Shown in pieces: positions 15,566-24,491 of a DNA stretch of 26,038 bases. Every line of letters starts with the position of its first letter. Position 1 is the stretch's first letter. Origin of the DNA: an uncultured Bacteroidales bacterium (GTDB lineage: Bacteria; Bacteroidota; Bacteroidia; Bacteroidales; P3); NCBI GenBank assembly GCA_937910265.1, contig CALEPD010000146.1, positions 1-26,038 of the forward strand. The letters are read 5' to 3'. The notes beneath the pieces are model-generated. The model was not told the DNA's origin, made no database searches, and saw only the letters and a list, made by a program, of their open reading frames with translations. The translations under genes were made by a program, and so were the position numbers.

Positions 15566-17053
15566 TTAACGGAGAAGAAGGACATTTCCAAAATATGTGG
15601 AAACACGCTGCGACCCTACCTTACAATACACGCGATAGACATAAACCCCTTGTGTAAGAGGTACACCGTCGTTACTGTTTCCATCCCAACATTGGTCGAT
15701 ATTATCGGAATGAAATACCAATAATCCATTACGACTGAAAATATCCATGCTATATTCAACTATCGGAATTGGCTCATACACTGGGCAAAATCGATTGTTG
15801 GTATTTTCATCGGGGGTAAAAATATTGGGGAAATATAGATTCGCCGGATCGGCTGGATCGATAACAAGAACTACTGTATCGGAGAACTTCTCGTTCATCA
15901 AACATCCATCTTCCACCGAAAGACTATAGGCTAAAATGCTGTCGGAAACACCTATCTGACTATCGGTATAATTCAAAAACGATTGGCCGGTGTACGGCAG
16001 ATTGGCAAGTGGTCTCATGGGTTGATTATTCACGCCACGATACAAAGTATAGCCATTTTCGGCATAAAAGTCTGCATCGACGAAAAACCACAACTGTACA
16101 CTATGCTCCGCTTCGTCATGCTCGACCTGCTGTATGGAAACAAACAAGGCAGTGTCGGGCTGCTCAATCTCAAGGCATACGATATTCGATTCTGAACGAA
16201 TTGCTGAAGTGGTGTTTTCGGCAACCACCTTTACGCATATATGATGCTCTGTTCCGTCAAGAGGAATTGAACAGGAATATGGACCCTGGGCACCCACAGT
16301 GGCCACTTCGCTGAAAGATTCGGCATCAAGAGTCGATTTCATCAGAATGCGGTAAAGGCCTACACTGTCGGGCATATTGATGTAGCGATTCCACGACAGA
16401 TTCACCGTATTGCTGCATGGTGGTGCATTTGCCGCCAGCACAATATTGTTAAACGGGGGTGTGAGCGGACTGGCCTGCAAACAGCTGTCGAAAGCCAATA
16501 CTCTAAAAATATGCTTGTTAGTACTTTGAAAGTCGAAACATTCGTAAGATGTGCTCAATCTTCCCCACACAGTATCGTAATCCATACAAGGATCACCGCT
16601 GCACAAGTAATATCCCCATATATCCTCGTCGGGACTGGCTTGCCAACGAAGTACAATGTTTTGGGAAATGGAATCTACCGTGGCCACGCCATATTCACAT
16701 CCTGTTGTAGGATGGGAATTGTCGTAAACAATGTCACCCGATCGGTTTGAAACATAGAGCGTCTCCCCTACCCTGGTTTCTATATGATAAAATACAGTGT
16801 CGCAAACGACGTGGGGAATATAATCGATATACGATGTATTGGACGTGACGGAAATTGTATCGAATATCTGTGCACCGGGAAGGCGTCGACAAACTTTATA
16901 TGAGGGATTGCCGTCGACAGCTGTCCATAACAACTGCGCATAACGGTCACCGTCGCTGGTTACTGACAACGAACACGATACAGTATCTACCTGCTGCGAG
17001 ACAGACACCCTACAAATCAACAACAATCCAACAATGAGCAGCAAGCGTTTCAT
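15566..17053 (-). CDS. Secreted protein with FN3-like repeats and T9SS-type C-terminal domain
   Basis: The 495-residue product has a signal peptide (about 1-19, ending VSVSQ). About four fibronectin-III-like units fill residues 25-400, with WxAxxD and YxIL/YxLC strands such as VLRWQASPDEDIWGYYLC and VNLSWNRYINMPDSVGLYRI. The last 91 residues (405-495) match the gliding-motility-associated C-terminal domain: YFPNIFTPDENTNNRF, MDIFSRNGLLVF, CWDGNSNDGVPLTQGVYVY and VSTYFGNVLLLR. That domain is a type B signal for the type IX secretion system, so the protein should cross the outer membrane and act at the surface or outside. It has many Cys residues, which may form disulfides. It overlaps the ABC exporter gene upstream by 4 bp. 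Binding partner unknown. Confidence 0.9.
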   Translation of the reverse strand: MKRLLLIVGLLLICRVSVSQQVDTVSCSLSVTSDGDRYAQLLWTAVDGNPSYKVCRRLPGAQIFDTISVTSNTSYIDYIPHVVCDTVFYHIETRVGETLYVSNRSGDIVYDNSHPTTGCEYGVATVDSISQNIVLRWQASPDEDIWGYYLCSGDPCMDYDTVWGRLSTSYECFDFQSTNKHIFRVLAFDSCLQASPLTPPFNNIVLAANAPPCSNTVNLSWNRYINMPDSVGLYRILMKSTLDAESFSEVATVGAQGPYSCSIPLDGTEHHICVKVVAENTTSAIRSESNIVCLEIEQPDTALFVSIQQVEHDEAEHSVQLWFFVDADFYAENGYTLYRGVNNQPMRPLANLPYTGQSFLNYTDSQIGVSDSILAYSLSVEDGCLMNEKFSDTVVLVIDPADPANLYFPNIFTPDENTNNRFCPVYEPIPIVEYSMDIFSRNGLLVFHSDNIDQCWDGNSNDGVPLTQGVYVYRVYCKVGSQRVSTYFGNVLLLR

Positions 17054-18843
17054 ACATCCAACTTCTGTAGTTCAACAAGTTGCGAATACCTTCCACCTAA
17101 AGCCATAAGCTCGGCATGTGTGCCACGCTCCACAATAGCACCTTTTTCCAGTACAAGAATCTCATCTGCCTGCACTATGGTCGACAACCGGTGCGCTACC
17201 ATTAAAATGGTACGCCCTTCCGAAATCTTATCCAGCGCCTGTTGCACAAGTCGTTCGGATTCGGTGTCGAGCGCACTTGTAGCCTCATCAAACACCAAGA
17301 TGTCGGGATTGCTTACAATGGCGCGGGCAATGCTAAGACGCTGCCGCTGCCCTCCGGAAAGAGTATCACCGCCATCGCCTATTACAGTATCATAACCATT
17401 GGGCAACTGACGAATAAAAGCGTCAGCCTGCGCAATCTCGGCAGCCTTGTATATCAGTTCGTCTGTGACCGATGCTTGTCCAAATGCTATATTATTGCGT
17501 ACAGTATCATTGAACAACAGGGTGTCTTGCCCAACATAGCCTATATGCCTACGCAGATCATCAAGAGGAATATCGTTAATTGGTGTGTTATCAATCAGTA
17601 TTTCGCCACTATTGCAAGTATAATACCCAAGCAATAGGTCGGCCAAAGTGGATTTACCCGAACCACTACTGCCCACCAAAGCAACGCATTTGCCCTTGGG
17701 GAGGTCGAAACTGACGCGATTCAACACTTCGATGCCCTCTTCATAATGAAAGCACACATTACGAAACGAAATACCTTCATTGAATATATAAGGTTTATCC
17801 CCTTCACTACGTTCTTCCTCCTCTTGCAGAAAATCAGATAATCTTTCCGTACAAGCCGCGCCTTTTCTCATTTGAGATATAGCCGTTGTCAAATCTTTTG
17901 ATGGGGGTATCATCAAAACAAACAACATGATATAGCTGACAAACAAATCGGCCGAAAGTTGATGGTCACCATTAATTACCAACCATGATCCAAATAATAG
18001 AATACCTATAACTATTGCATTGCCAAGAAAATCACTAACCGGCGAAGCCATATAAATACGGCTGAACATCGCTGTTCTGCGCTTGGTGTAATCGGCGTTG
18101 AATGCACGGAAACGATTATTCGAAAAATCGATTGCAGTATATGATTTGATGACTTTTAAGCCAACTATAGTCTCCTCTATGAGCGAGAGCAGATTTGAAT
18201 ATTGTTGCTGAACCTCATGCGATTTGCGCTTCAACTTACGCGATATGCCAGATATAACAAATACTACCACCGGCATACAACATAATACGAATAGTGTCAA
18301 TTTTACATTGAGATAAAACAACATGAAAAGGTACAACACCATGCTTATGATTGACGTCATGAGCATTTGTATGGAATTGAGTATGTGTTCTTCGTATTCA
18401 ATGACATCGCTGCTGAACCTAGTAAGGTTCTCACCGTGACGGTGCCGCGAATAATAGCGCATTGGTTGACGCATGGCTTTTTTAAAGAGACTGTTGCGCA
18501 AGTCACGAACAATATAGGTTCGCACAATGCCTATCTGCACATTTGACAGATAACCGAACACATTTTTCATACCATAAAGCAGGAAAACCGACAAAGAGAA
18601 ATAAAGTATGGCTTTCTGCTGTCCAAAGGATATGAGCCATACATAAAACTCCTCCAGCCACTTTGCTATCAAGTTGCCCGACACAGGTACGGTAGACGCC
18701 TGCTCTGTTCCGAACAGAATTTTCAAGAAGTCAGCCACCGACAAAGCCGTGGCCATGGTGAATATAACTGAAAGTATAACAAAAAAACCAAACACCACCA
18801 TTCTGGCAGTGTATGGTTTCATATATTTCTTCGTTAATCCCAT
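17050..18843 (-). CDS. MsbA-type ABC exporter (fused membrane and ATPase domains)
   Basis: The membrane domain of six helices is followed by an ATPase domain. Counting from the ATG at 18843 the product is 597 residues, normal for the family. A TTG at 18867 would add eight residues, but the ATG reading MGLTKKYMKPY is preferred. Walker A GSSGSGKST lies near residue 391 and LSGGQRQRLSIARAI near 495. Walker B ILVFDEAT and the switch His in AHRLS are all intact. Closest type is MsbA/lipid A flippase, so lipid or lipopolysaccharide core export is likely, though peptide or drug export cannot be excluded. It starts 58 bp after purB and overlaps the T9SS-type gene. Confidence 0.9.
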   Translation of the reverse strand: MGLTKKYMKPYTARMVVFGFFVILSVIFTMATALSVADFLKILFGTEQASTVPVSGNLIAKWLEEFYVWLISFGQQKAILYFSLSVFLLYGMKNVFGYLSNVQIGIVRTYIVRDLRNSLFKKAMRQPMRYYSRHRHGENLTRFSSDVIEYEEHILNSIQMLMTSIISMVLYLFMLFYLNVKLTLFVLCCMPVVVFVISGISRKLKRKSHEVQQQYSNLLSLIEETIVGLKVIKSYTAIDFSNNRFRAFNADYTKRRTAMFSRIYMASPVSDFLGNAIVIGILLFGSWLVINGDHQLSADLFVSYIMLFVLMIPPSKDLTTAISQMRKGAACTERLSDFLQEEEERSEGDKPYIFNEGISFRNVCFHYEEGIEVLNRVSFDLPKGKCVALVGSSGSGKSTLADLLLGYYTCNSGEILIDNTPINDIPLDDLRRHIGYVGQDTLLFNDTVRNNIAFGQASVTDELIYKAAEIAQADAFIRQLPNGYDTVIGDGGDTLSGGQRQRLSIARAIVSNPDILVFDEATSALDTESERLVQQALDKISEGRTILMVAHRLSTIVQADEILVLEKGAIVERGTHAELMALGGRYSQLVELQKLDV

Positions 18844-18901
18844 GTCAGAATATCCGAAACGGAACAATTATTTATCACTTAGCAATTTATACACAATCCA
18901 T

Positions 18902-20227
18902 TTACACACCATAACCGATATAGTTATGGGGGCTGATTCTACGGATGCGCTCCTTTATCTCTTCATCAACATCTAATGTATCAACAAAATCAGAGATGGT
19001 TTGACGTGTAACTTTGCTATTGGTGCGGGTCAGTGCTTTCAGTGTTTCATACGGATTGGGGTATCCGATACTACGCAATATTGTCTGAATAGCCTCAGCC
19101 ACTACAGCCCAATTGTTTTCCAAGTCATCGCTAACAGCCTGTTCATTCAGCAACAACTTGCCCATTCCCTTTTCAATTGACGCCAATGAAATAATGGTAT
19201 GTGCAATCGGCACACCGACATTGCGGCTTACGGTCGAGTCGGTAAGATCGCGTTGGAGTCTCGAAATAGGCAATTTGTGGCTAAGGTGTTCGTAAATAAC
19301 ATTTGCCAATCCCAAGTTGCCTTCTGCATTCTCAAAGTCAATGGGATTTACCTTGTGAGGCATGGCTGATGAACCAACTTCTCCTTCTTTGATTTTCTGC
19401 TTGAAATATTCCATCGATACATACGACCATATATCGCGGCAGAAATCTATCAGTATTACATTGATACGTTTACAATTATCGAAGTAGGCAGCCATGTTGT
19501 CGTAATTTTCGATTTGTGTGGTATACTCCAATCTTTCCAAACCGAGGTGACGAGACACAAATTCGTTACCGAATGATCTCCAATCATGATTAGGATACGC
19601 TATTAAATGAGCATTGAAATTGCCAGTAGCACCTCCGAATTTGGCATTAAACGGAATCTGTGCAAAATAGGCTAACTGGCGACGCATTCTGTATGCGAAA
19701 ACCATCATTTCTTTACCCAATGTGGTTGGAGACGCCGGCTGTCCGTGAGTGTGGGCCAACATGGGAACATCCTTCCACTCCTCGGCACGCTGCTCAATCA
19801 TGCCGCATATTTTTTCATACAGAGGCATCAAAACCTGGTCATGACATTCTTTTATCGAAAGCGGAACGGCTGTATTGTTAATGTCCTGCGAAGTAAGTCC
19901 AAAATGGATGAACTCCTTATGCTCACTCAACCCCATATTGTCAAAACGACGTTTAATGAAATACTCTACAGCTTTCACATCGTGGTTAGTGACTTTTTCA
20001 ATATCCTTAATTTCAATAGCATCTGCCTCACTGAAATTACGATAAATATCACGCAACGGCTCAGCTTCAACTTCAATGTTCAATTGATCACAAAGAGCAA
20101 TAAAGTATTCTATCTCGACACGTACACGGTAGGCTATTAATGCCTTCTCAGAGAAATAATTAGACAAAGATTCTACTTTTCCACGGTATCTTCCGTCGAT
20201 TGGTGATATTGCGTTCAAACTATTCAT
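18902..20227 (-). CDS. purB: Adenylosuccinate lyase
   Basis: PurB acts twice in purine synthesis, releasing fumarate from SAICAR and from adenylosuccinate. The 441-residue product has the fumarase-superfamily signature GSSAMPHKVNPIDFENAEGN starting at residue 285, the mobile loop with catalytic Ser286/Ser287. It also has TSQDINN (112-118) and AHTHGQPASP (158-167), whose His is the expected general acid. Length and motifs match the E. coli-like class rather than the shorter Bacillus class. Its ATG overlaps the stop of the upstream phosphatase gene by 4 bp (ATGA). Confidence 0.97.
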   Translation of the reverse strand: MNSLNAISPIDGRYRGKVESLSNYFSEKALIAYRVRVEIEYFIALCDQLNIEVEAEPLRDIYRNFSEADAIEIKDIEKVTNHDVKAVEYFIKRRFDNMGLSEHKEFIHFGLTSQDINNTAVPLSIKECHDQVLMPLYEKICGMIEQRAEEWKDVPMLAHTHGQPASPTTLGKEMMVFAYRMRRQLAYFAQIPFNAKFGGATGNFNAHLIAYPNHDWRSFGNEFVSRHLGLERLEYTTQIENYDNMAAYFDNCKRINVILIDFCRDIWSYVSMEYFKQKIKEGEVGSSAMPHKVNPIDFENAEGNLGLANVIYEHLSHKLPISRLQRDLTDSTVSRNVGVPIAHTIISLASIEKGMGKLLLNEQAVSDDLENNWAVVAEAIQTILRSIGYPNPYETLKALTRTNSKVTRQTISDFVDTLDVDEEIKERIRRISPHNYIGYGV

Positions 20228-20961
20228 ATATCGCTATTTAAAAATTGGTTTTGTATTATTATTTTTTCTATTTTCTTGTTGTTGGATGCACGTATCAACG
20301 CTTCCGCATACCGCATCCCATGAAGGTCCGTTCCCAAGAAATCAACCCAACCGTTTTCTATCATTCTATACGCCCTCTTGGCTGACTCAGGTCCATAAAA
20401 ACCATCCAACGACAGAATGTTTACTTGAATCAGTACCCCATTGTTTCGTAGCCTTTCTATTTCTTTGCATTGGGAATCCATATACAAGTAACGTTCCGGA
20501 TGAGCAAGCACTACCACATGGTCGTTCGTCTGCAACTCCTCTATCAGTCGTTCAGAGCCCATCATCTGCTGATTCAGGGATAGCTCGACCAAAACATACT
20601 CGCCAGCTATTTTCAAAAACTTCGAGTCCTTGATTCTTTGCTCGAAGAATGAGTCTATTCTATATTCTCCAGCAATACCGGCCAATTCGACTTCGACATC
20701 CGAACCCGCAAGGTCTTTTCTCAATGAACAGAATCTGCTCATTATATCCTCCTCTTCATTCGGATATCGTGTATGAATAAAATGTGGCGTAAGGTACATT
20801 CTCTTGAACCCTACTGCCTCCATGACTTTCATACAAGCTATAGTAGTATCAACACTGCTGGATCCATCGTCAACACCTGGCAACATGTGTGAATGCATGT
20901 CGGCCACCAAAGTCTCAAAAATAGGTTGCGGTGTATTTTTTTTCTTAAATAAACCAAACAT
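20224..20961 (-). CDS. CpsB/Wzb-type PHP-domain tyrosine phosphatase
   Basis: The 245-residue protein is of the PHP metallophosphatase superfamily, CpsB/YwqE type. Metal-binding motifs: DMHSHMLPGVDDGS (21-34), LTPHF, AHPERY and GTDLHG near the C terminus. In Firmicutes such enzymes remove phosphate from the tyrosine kinase that controls capsule polymer length. Bacteroidetes homologues are usually linked to exopolysaccharide control. Here the neighbours are murA (5-bp gap) and purB (4-bp overlap), with no kinase or capsule gene in sight, so the protein substrate is open. No signal peptide; cytoplasmic. Confidence 0.88.
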   Translation of the reverse strand: MFGLFKKKNTPQPIFETLVADMHSHMLPGVDDGSSSVDTTIACMKVMEAVGFKRMYLTPHFIHTRYPNEEEDIMSRFCSLRKDLAGSDVEVELAGIAGEYRIDSFFEQRIKDSKFLKIAGEYVLVELSLNQQMMGSERLIEELQTNDHVVVLAHPERYLYMDSQCKEIERLRNNGVLIQVNILSLDGFYGPESAKRAYRMIENGWVDFLGTDLHGMRYAEALIRASNNKKIEKIIIQNQFLNSDI

Positions 20962-20966
20962 TTCTA

Positions 20967-22289
20967 CTATTCAATTCTTTTTATGTCAGCACCCAATCGG
21001 CGTAGACGTTCATCTATATATTGATAGCCTCTGTCTATTTGTTCAATATTGTCTATTCTGCTTTTACCTTCGGCCGAAAGTGCTGCTATCAACAATGCAA
21101 CACCGGCCCTGATGTCGGGCGAAACCATTCTCAATCCTTTCAAAGAATGCTCATGGTCAAGTCCTATGACTGTAGCCCTATGCGGATCGCACAAAATAAT
21201 CTGTGCACCCATATCAATCAACTTATCGACAAAGAACAACCTGCTTTCGAACATCTTTTGATGTATGAGGACACTTCCCTTTGATTGGATGGCCACAACC
21301 AACGCAATACTAATCAAGTCGGGTGTAAACCCCGGCCATGGAGCATCGGAAATTGTACGAATGGAGCCATCCATAAAACGATCCACTTCATAGTGGTCCA
21401 AACGCGGAATGAACAAGTCGTTTCCACGTTGCCAAACTTCAACGCCGAGATTTTGGAACACTTGAGGAATAATGCCCAAATGTTCAACTGCGACATCTTT
21501 GATTGTAATATCGCTTTGGGTCATGGCCGCCATGCCAATGAAACTTCCCACCTCAATCATATCCGGCAAGAGTGAATGCTGACATCCATGCAGATGTTTT
21601 ACTCCTTCTATAGTCAGTCGGTTTGAACCCACACCACTTATTTTTGCACCCATGTTGTTCAGCATGGTACATAATTGATATACATAGGGTTCACAAGCTG
21701 CATTCATAATGGTGGTTGTTCCTTCCGCCATCACAGCTGCCATCACAATATTGGCCGTGCCGGTAACTGAAGCCTCGTCCAACAGCATGTAGCAACCCTT
21801 GAGTCCATTAGGTGATTCGATTTTATATCCCGTACGCTTATACGTAACTTCTGCACCTAAATTCTCCATGCCAATAAAATGGGTGTCGAGCCTACGACGT
21901 CCAATCTTATCGCCTCCTGGTTGCGGAACCATAGACTTGCCAAAACGCGCCAAAAGCGGACCAAGCAACATAATGCTGCCACGCAGAGAAATGGCTAACG
22001 AACAAAAAGCCTCGCTTTCCAACATTGTAAGATCAACCTCATCGGCCTGGAACTCAAAAGTACGCCCTTTCTCAGTCTTTCTTTCACACAACTCCGTCAC
22101 CTTTACTCCCAACACCTTCAGCAATTCGATGAGTTTATTTACATCTCGTATATCCGGCACATTTTCTATTGTGACTTTGTCACCTGTGAGCACAACTGCG
22201 CAAATTACCTGGAGAGCTTCATTTTTTGCCCCTTGGGGAACAATCTCTCCATTCAGTCTTCTGCCGCCTACTATTTCAAACGAAGCCAT
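20967..22289 (-). CDS. murA: UDP-N-acetylglucosamine 1-carboxyvinyltransferase
   Basis: MurA moves enolpyruvate from PEP to UDP-GlcNAc, the first committed step of peptidoglycan synthesis. The 440-residue product has AKNEALQ with Lys22 and Asn23 as expected, RGSIMLLGPLLARFG, and PGFTPDLIS with the catalytic-base Asp. The loop that in E. coli contains Cys115 reads PGGDKIGRRRLDTH here, with Asp127 in the Cys position (codon at 21909-21911). Enzymes with Asp there, as in Mycobacterium and Chlamydia, are active but not alkylated by fosfomycin. It starts 1 bp after the DUF4290 gene. I see no second murA in the window. Confidence 0.96.
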   Translation of the reverse strand: MASFEIVGGRRLNGEIVPQGAKNEALQVICAVVLTGDKVTIENVPDIRDVNKLIELLKVLGVKVTELCERKTEKGRTFEFQADEVDLTMLESEAFCSLAISLRGSIMLLGPLLARFGKSMVPQPGGDKIGRRRLDTHFIGMENLGAEVTYKRTGYKIESPNGLKGCYMLLDEASVTGTANIVMAAVMAEGTTTIMNAACEPYVYQLCTMLNNMGAKISGVGSNRLTIEGVKHLHGCQHSLLPDMIEVGSFIGMAAMTQSDITIKDVAVEHLGIIPQVFQNLGVEVWQRGNDLFIPRLDHYEVDRFMDGSIRTISDAPWPGFTPDLISIALVVAIQSKGSVLIHQKMFESRLFFVDKLIDMGAQIILCDPHRATVIGLDHEHSLKGLRMVSPDIRAGVALLIAALSAEGKSRIDNIEQIDRGYQYIDERLRRLGADIKRIE

Positions 22290-22290
22290 A

Positions 22291-22893
22291 TTATTTCTTT
22301 TTTTTGTTTTTCTTATTTATCGGTTTATCCTTGGAGATTCTATCATTTATCGACTTTGTATCCTCGAGCGAAATATTTTCAGGAATACTCAATTTGTCAT
22401 CACACATTTCCTTGAGTCGATTCAGAATCATCTCATCAGACACACTATTGTTGTTCCACTGCAAATAGAGAACTTTCATGGTTTGTGCAATCTGATGTAT
22501 CAACTCATTCTTCTCCTCCCCTTCTGGCATTTCGGTAGCCTTGGTAATCATAGACCCAACGTATTTCCCATAATGACGGAATTTGATATCATTATCGCTA
22601 TACTCCATCCTCGATGACGAAACAACAGAAGTGTCCTTTTCGGGTTTAGGAAACGGACTGTCGACGTCCAATTCAAAATTGGACAATATAAACAAATGAT
22701 CCCATAATTTCTGCCTATAATCAGAATGGTCTTTCCCGACAGGATTCACCAGAGCCATTGTCTCAACAATAACTTCTGCCAAAGTGTTCCTTTTTTCCCT
22801 GTCCTCAATAGTTTTGGCATATTCAATCAGCTTATGCACATTGCGACCATACTCCGTTATTTTTATTTTAGGCCTTTGGGTGTTGTATTCCAT
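22291..22893 (-). CDS. DUF4290 domain protein
   Basis: The 200-residue, hydrophilic, mainly helical protein has no signal peptide. The N-terminal part MEYNTQRPKIKITEYGRNVHKLIEYA is characteristic of DUF4290, a family restricted to Bacteroidetes. It ends in a strongly basic tail (KPINKKNKKKK), which could bind nucleic acid or anionic membrane but is not evidence of either. murA follows after 1 bp, and a DUF4290-murA pairing is usual in this phylum, hinting at a cell-wall or growth role. Function is not established. Confidence 0.88.
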   Translation of the reverse strand: MEYNTQRPKIKITEYGRNVHKLIEYAKTIEDREKRNTLAEVIVETMALVNPVGKDHSDYRQKLWDHLFILSNFELDVDSPFPKPEKDTSVVSSSRMEYSDNDIKFRHYGKYVGSMITKATEMPEGEEKNELIHQIAQTMKVLYLQWNNNSVSDEMILNRLKEMCDDKLSIPENISLEDTKSINDRISKDKPINKKNKKKK

Positions 22894-22909
22894 GAATAGT
22901 GATTTTAGA

Positions 22910-23533
22910 TTAGTAATACCATCCCATATTGAATGGTCCGAAACCGGTTCCTACGCGATATGTATTAAGATATAGATTGTCGTATAATATAGGCAATGTT
23001 CCATATTGGTCACGCATGACCGATATATGTAAATCAAGATAACTGCTATCCCCTATCCTATAACGCATGTCGGCACTCATTCCGGTAATACCCAAATCTA
23101 CTGGTGCCCCGAACTGCCAACCGTAATAAGGATTAAAAGTGTACATTAATGAAGATTGGCCGCCAATATGGAAAACCGTTGCCCCTAACCATAATCTATC
23201 ATTTACTTGATACTGGGCCGAAAGATGAACACCAACAGCAGTAGAACTATTTTTGCGGGGAGCAAGACTTCGTGGTTCGCGGCCTTTAAAAACATACGAA
23301 TCCATATCGCTTATTGCATTGAATCCGGCTTTAATGCTCCAACGGGAATTCGGGTTATATTCTATTTCGGGTGCAATCATATAATAACCTTTCACTTGAT
23401 TGTCGAAATCCGAAACAACACCTGTTCCAACAGTAAGATGATAATCCCACTTTGAAACACTATCTTTAGAGTATTGTGCATGCAACCCAATACTTACCAA
23501 TATGAATATCGATAATAATAATAATTTTCTCAT
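22910..23533 (-). CDS. Predicted outer-membrane beta-barrel protein
   Basis: From the ATG at 23533 the product is 207 residues, with a good signal peptide (MRKLLLLSIFILVSIGLHAQ). Other in-frame ATGs at 23542, 23545 and 23563 would only lengthen the N-terminal region. The mature part alternates strands and turns, for example WDYHLTVGTGVV, GYYMIAPEIEYNP, WSIKAGFNAIS and VGVHLSAQYQVNDRLWLGATVFHIGG. It ends NMGWYY, with a terminal aromatic residue as barrel assembly requires. The pattern is somewhat like PorP/SprF-type proteins but too short and too divergent for me to assign it. It lies between the rluA-type and DUF4290 genes with gaps under 50 bp. Confidence 0.75.
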   Translation of the reverse strand: MRKLLLLSIFILVSIGLHAQYSKDSVSKWDYHLTVGTGVVSDFDNQVKGYYMIAPEIEYNPNSRWSIKAGFNAISDMDSYVFKGREPRSLAPRKNSSTAVGVHLSAQYQVNDRLWLGATVFHIGGQSSLMYTFNPYYGWQFGAPVDLGITGMSADMRYRIGDSSYLDLHISVMRDQYGTLPILYDNLYLNTYRVGTGFGPFNMGWYY

Positions 23534-23582
23534 TTCATTCATCATAACGTAAATCACCCTCATCTTATTGCATTTACAAAAC

Positions 23583-24449
23583 TCACGACATCAACTTCAT
23601 AAACGAAGATGGATATTCCGTTTCAAATCTCATTTTCTTCTTTGTAACAGGATGTTCAAAGCAAAGACGGAAAGCATGCAGAGCAAGACGATTTATAGGC
23701 GACTCGTCGTCCTTATATCCATACATTGGATCATGTACCACGGGATGCTTCATTTCTCTGAGATGAACTCTGATCTGGTTTCGCCTTCCTGTATCAAGTT
23801 TTAGTTCTACTAAAGAATATCTTTTATTGGTCTGCTTTACCTCATAGTGAGTGATTGCCTCCTTGCCACCATTGTCTACTGGCGATGACAAGACGCAAAA
23901 TTCACCATCGGTAAGCCACGTTTTTATTGTTCCCTTTTCAGGCTTTAACGCTCCCCATGCAACAGCCACATAGGCTCTATCGAAAACACGTTCTTTCCAG
24001 TTTTCCTCAAACATCTGAGAAACCTTCTTTGTTTTCGATACAACCATCAGCCCCGAGGTGTCACGATCAAGACGATGAACTATATGAGCATTACATTTTT
24101 GATTGGTGGCTCTCAAATAACTATTCAATTGCGTTATCACAGTATCATCGTTAGGATATTTACTGTTCGATAGTAATCCAGCATGCTTGTTGACCACAAG
24201 CAAATACGCATCCTCAAACACTATTTCCAAACCTTTTGGTTTGAATTTATCTTTTGGCGACGGCTTGTATATCTTCACCTCCATACCGGGTTTCAAAAGA
24301 TAATTGAACTGAGATACATGGCGGCTATTAACAAAAACATAATGAGCTAAAATTTCTTTAACTTTACTTTTGCTCACCGTTCCCATTTTCGCCGTCAAAA
24401 ATGAAAGTAATTCTATCTCTTCTTCTACGGTAAAGATAATATGTTTCAC
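23583..24449 (-). CDS. RluA-family RNA pseudouridine synthase
   Basis: The 288-residue enzyme isomerises specific uridines in rRNA or tRNA. Residues about 12-60 form an S4-like RNA-binding domain (SKSKVKEILAHYVFVNSRHVSQ), and the catalytic motif HRLDRDTSGLM lies at 125-135 with Asp128 as nucleophile. RRNQIRVHL and HPVVHDPMYG follow as in RluA/RluD. The start is a GTG at 24449, the only start that keeps the N-terminal strand and all of the S4 domain; the next ATG (codon 22) would cut it. The GTG lies within a parS-like palindrome (24442-24457). Which uridine it modifies cannot be told. Confidence 0.93.
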   Translation of the reverse strand: MKHIIFTVEEEIELLSFLTAKMGTVSKSKVKEILAHYVFVNSRHVSQFNYLLKPGMEVKIYKPSPKDKFKPKGLEIVFEDAYLLVVNKHAGLLSNSKYPNDDTVITQLNSYLRATNQKCNAHIVHRLDRDTSGLMVVSKTKKVSQMFEENWKERVFDRAYVAVAWGALKPEKGTIKTWLTDGEFCVLSSPVDNGGKEAITHYEVKQTNKRYSLVELKLDTGRRNQIRVHLREMKHPVVHDPMYGYKDDESPINRLALHAFRLCFEHPVTKKKMRFETEYPSSFMKLMS

Positions 24450-24457
24450 GTGAAACT
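24442..24457. other. parS-like centromere site (ParB-binding)
   Basis: TGTTTCACGTGAAACT matches the widely conserved bacterial parS consensus TGTTNCACGTGAAACA at every position but the last. The inner 14 bp, 24443-24456, is a perfect palindrome. parS sites are bound by ParB and usually lie within the origin-proximal part of the chromosome. This one covers the GTG start codon and next two codons of the rluA-type gene and part of the 42-bp gap upstream. I saw no second copy in the window. Confidence 0.82.
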
Positions 24458-24491
24458 TTTTTTTAGAACGTTATCAACAATCTTGACGCAG

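Noticed and set aside
18844..18867. TTG start for the MsbA-type exporter.
   Set aside because: An ATG eight codons later gives a normal N terminus for the family; TTG starts are less likely.
21799..22617. Plus-strand open frame of 272 codons across murA and the DUF4290 gene.
   Set aside because: Antisense to two conserved genes, with composition that mirrors their codons and no recognisable domain.
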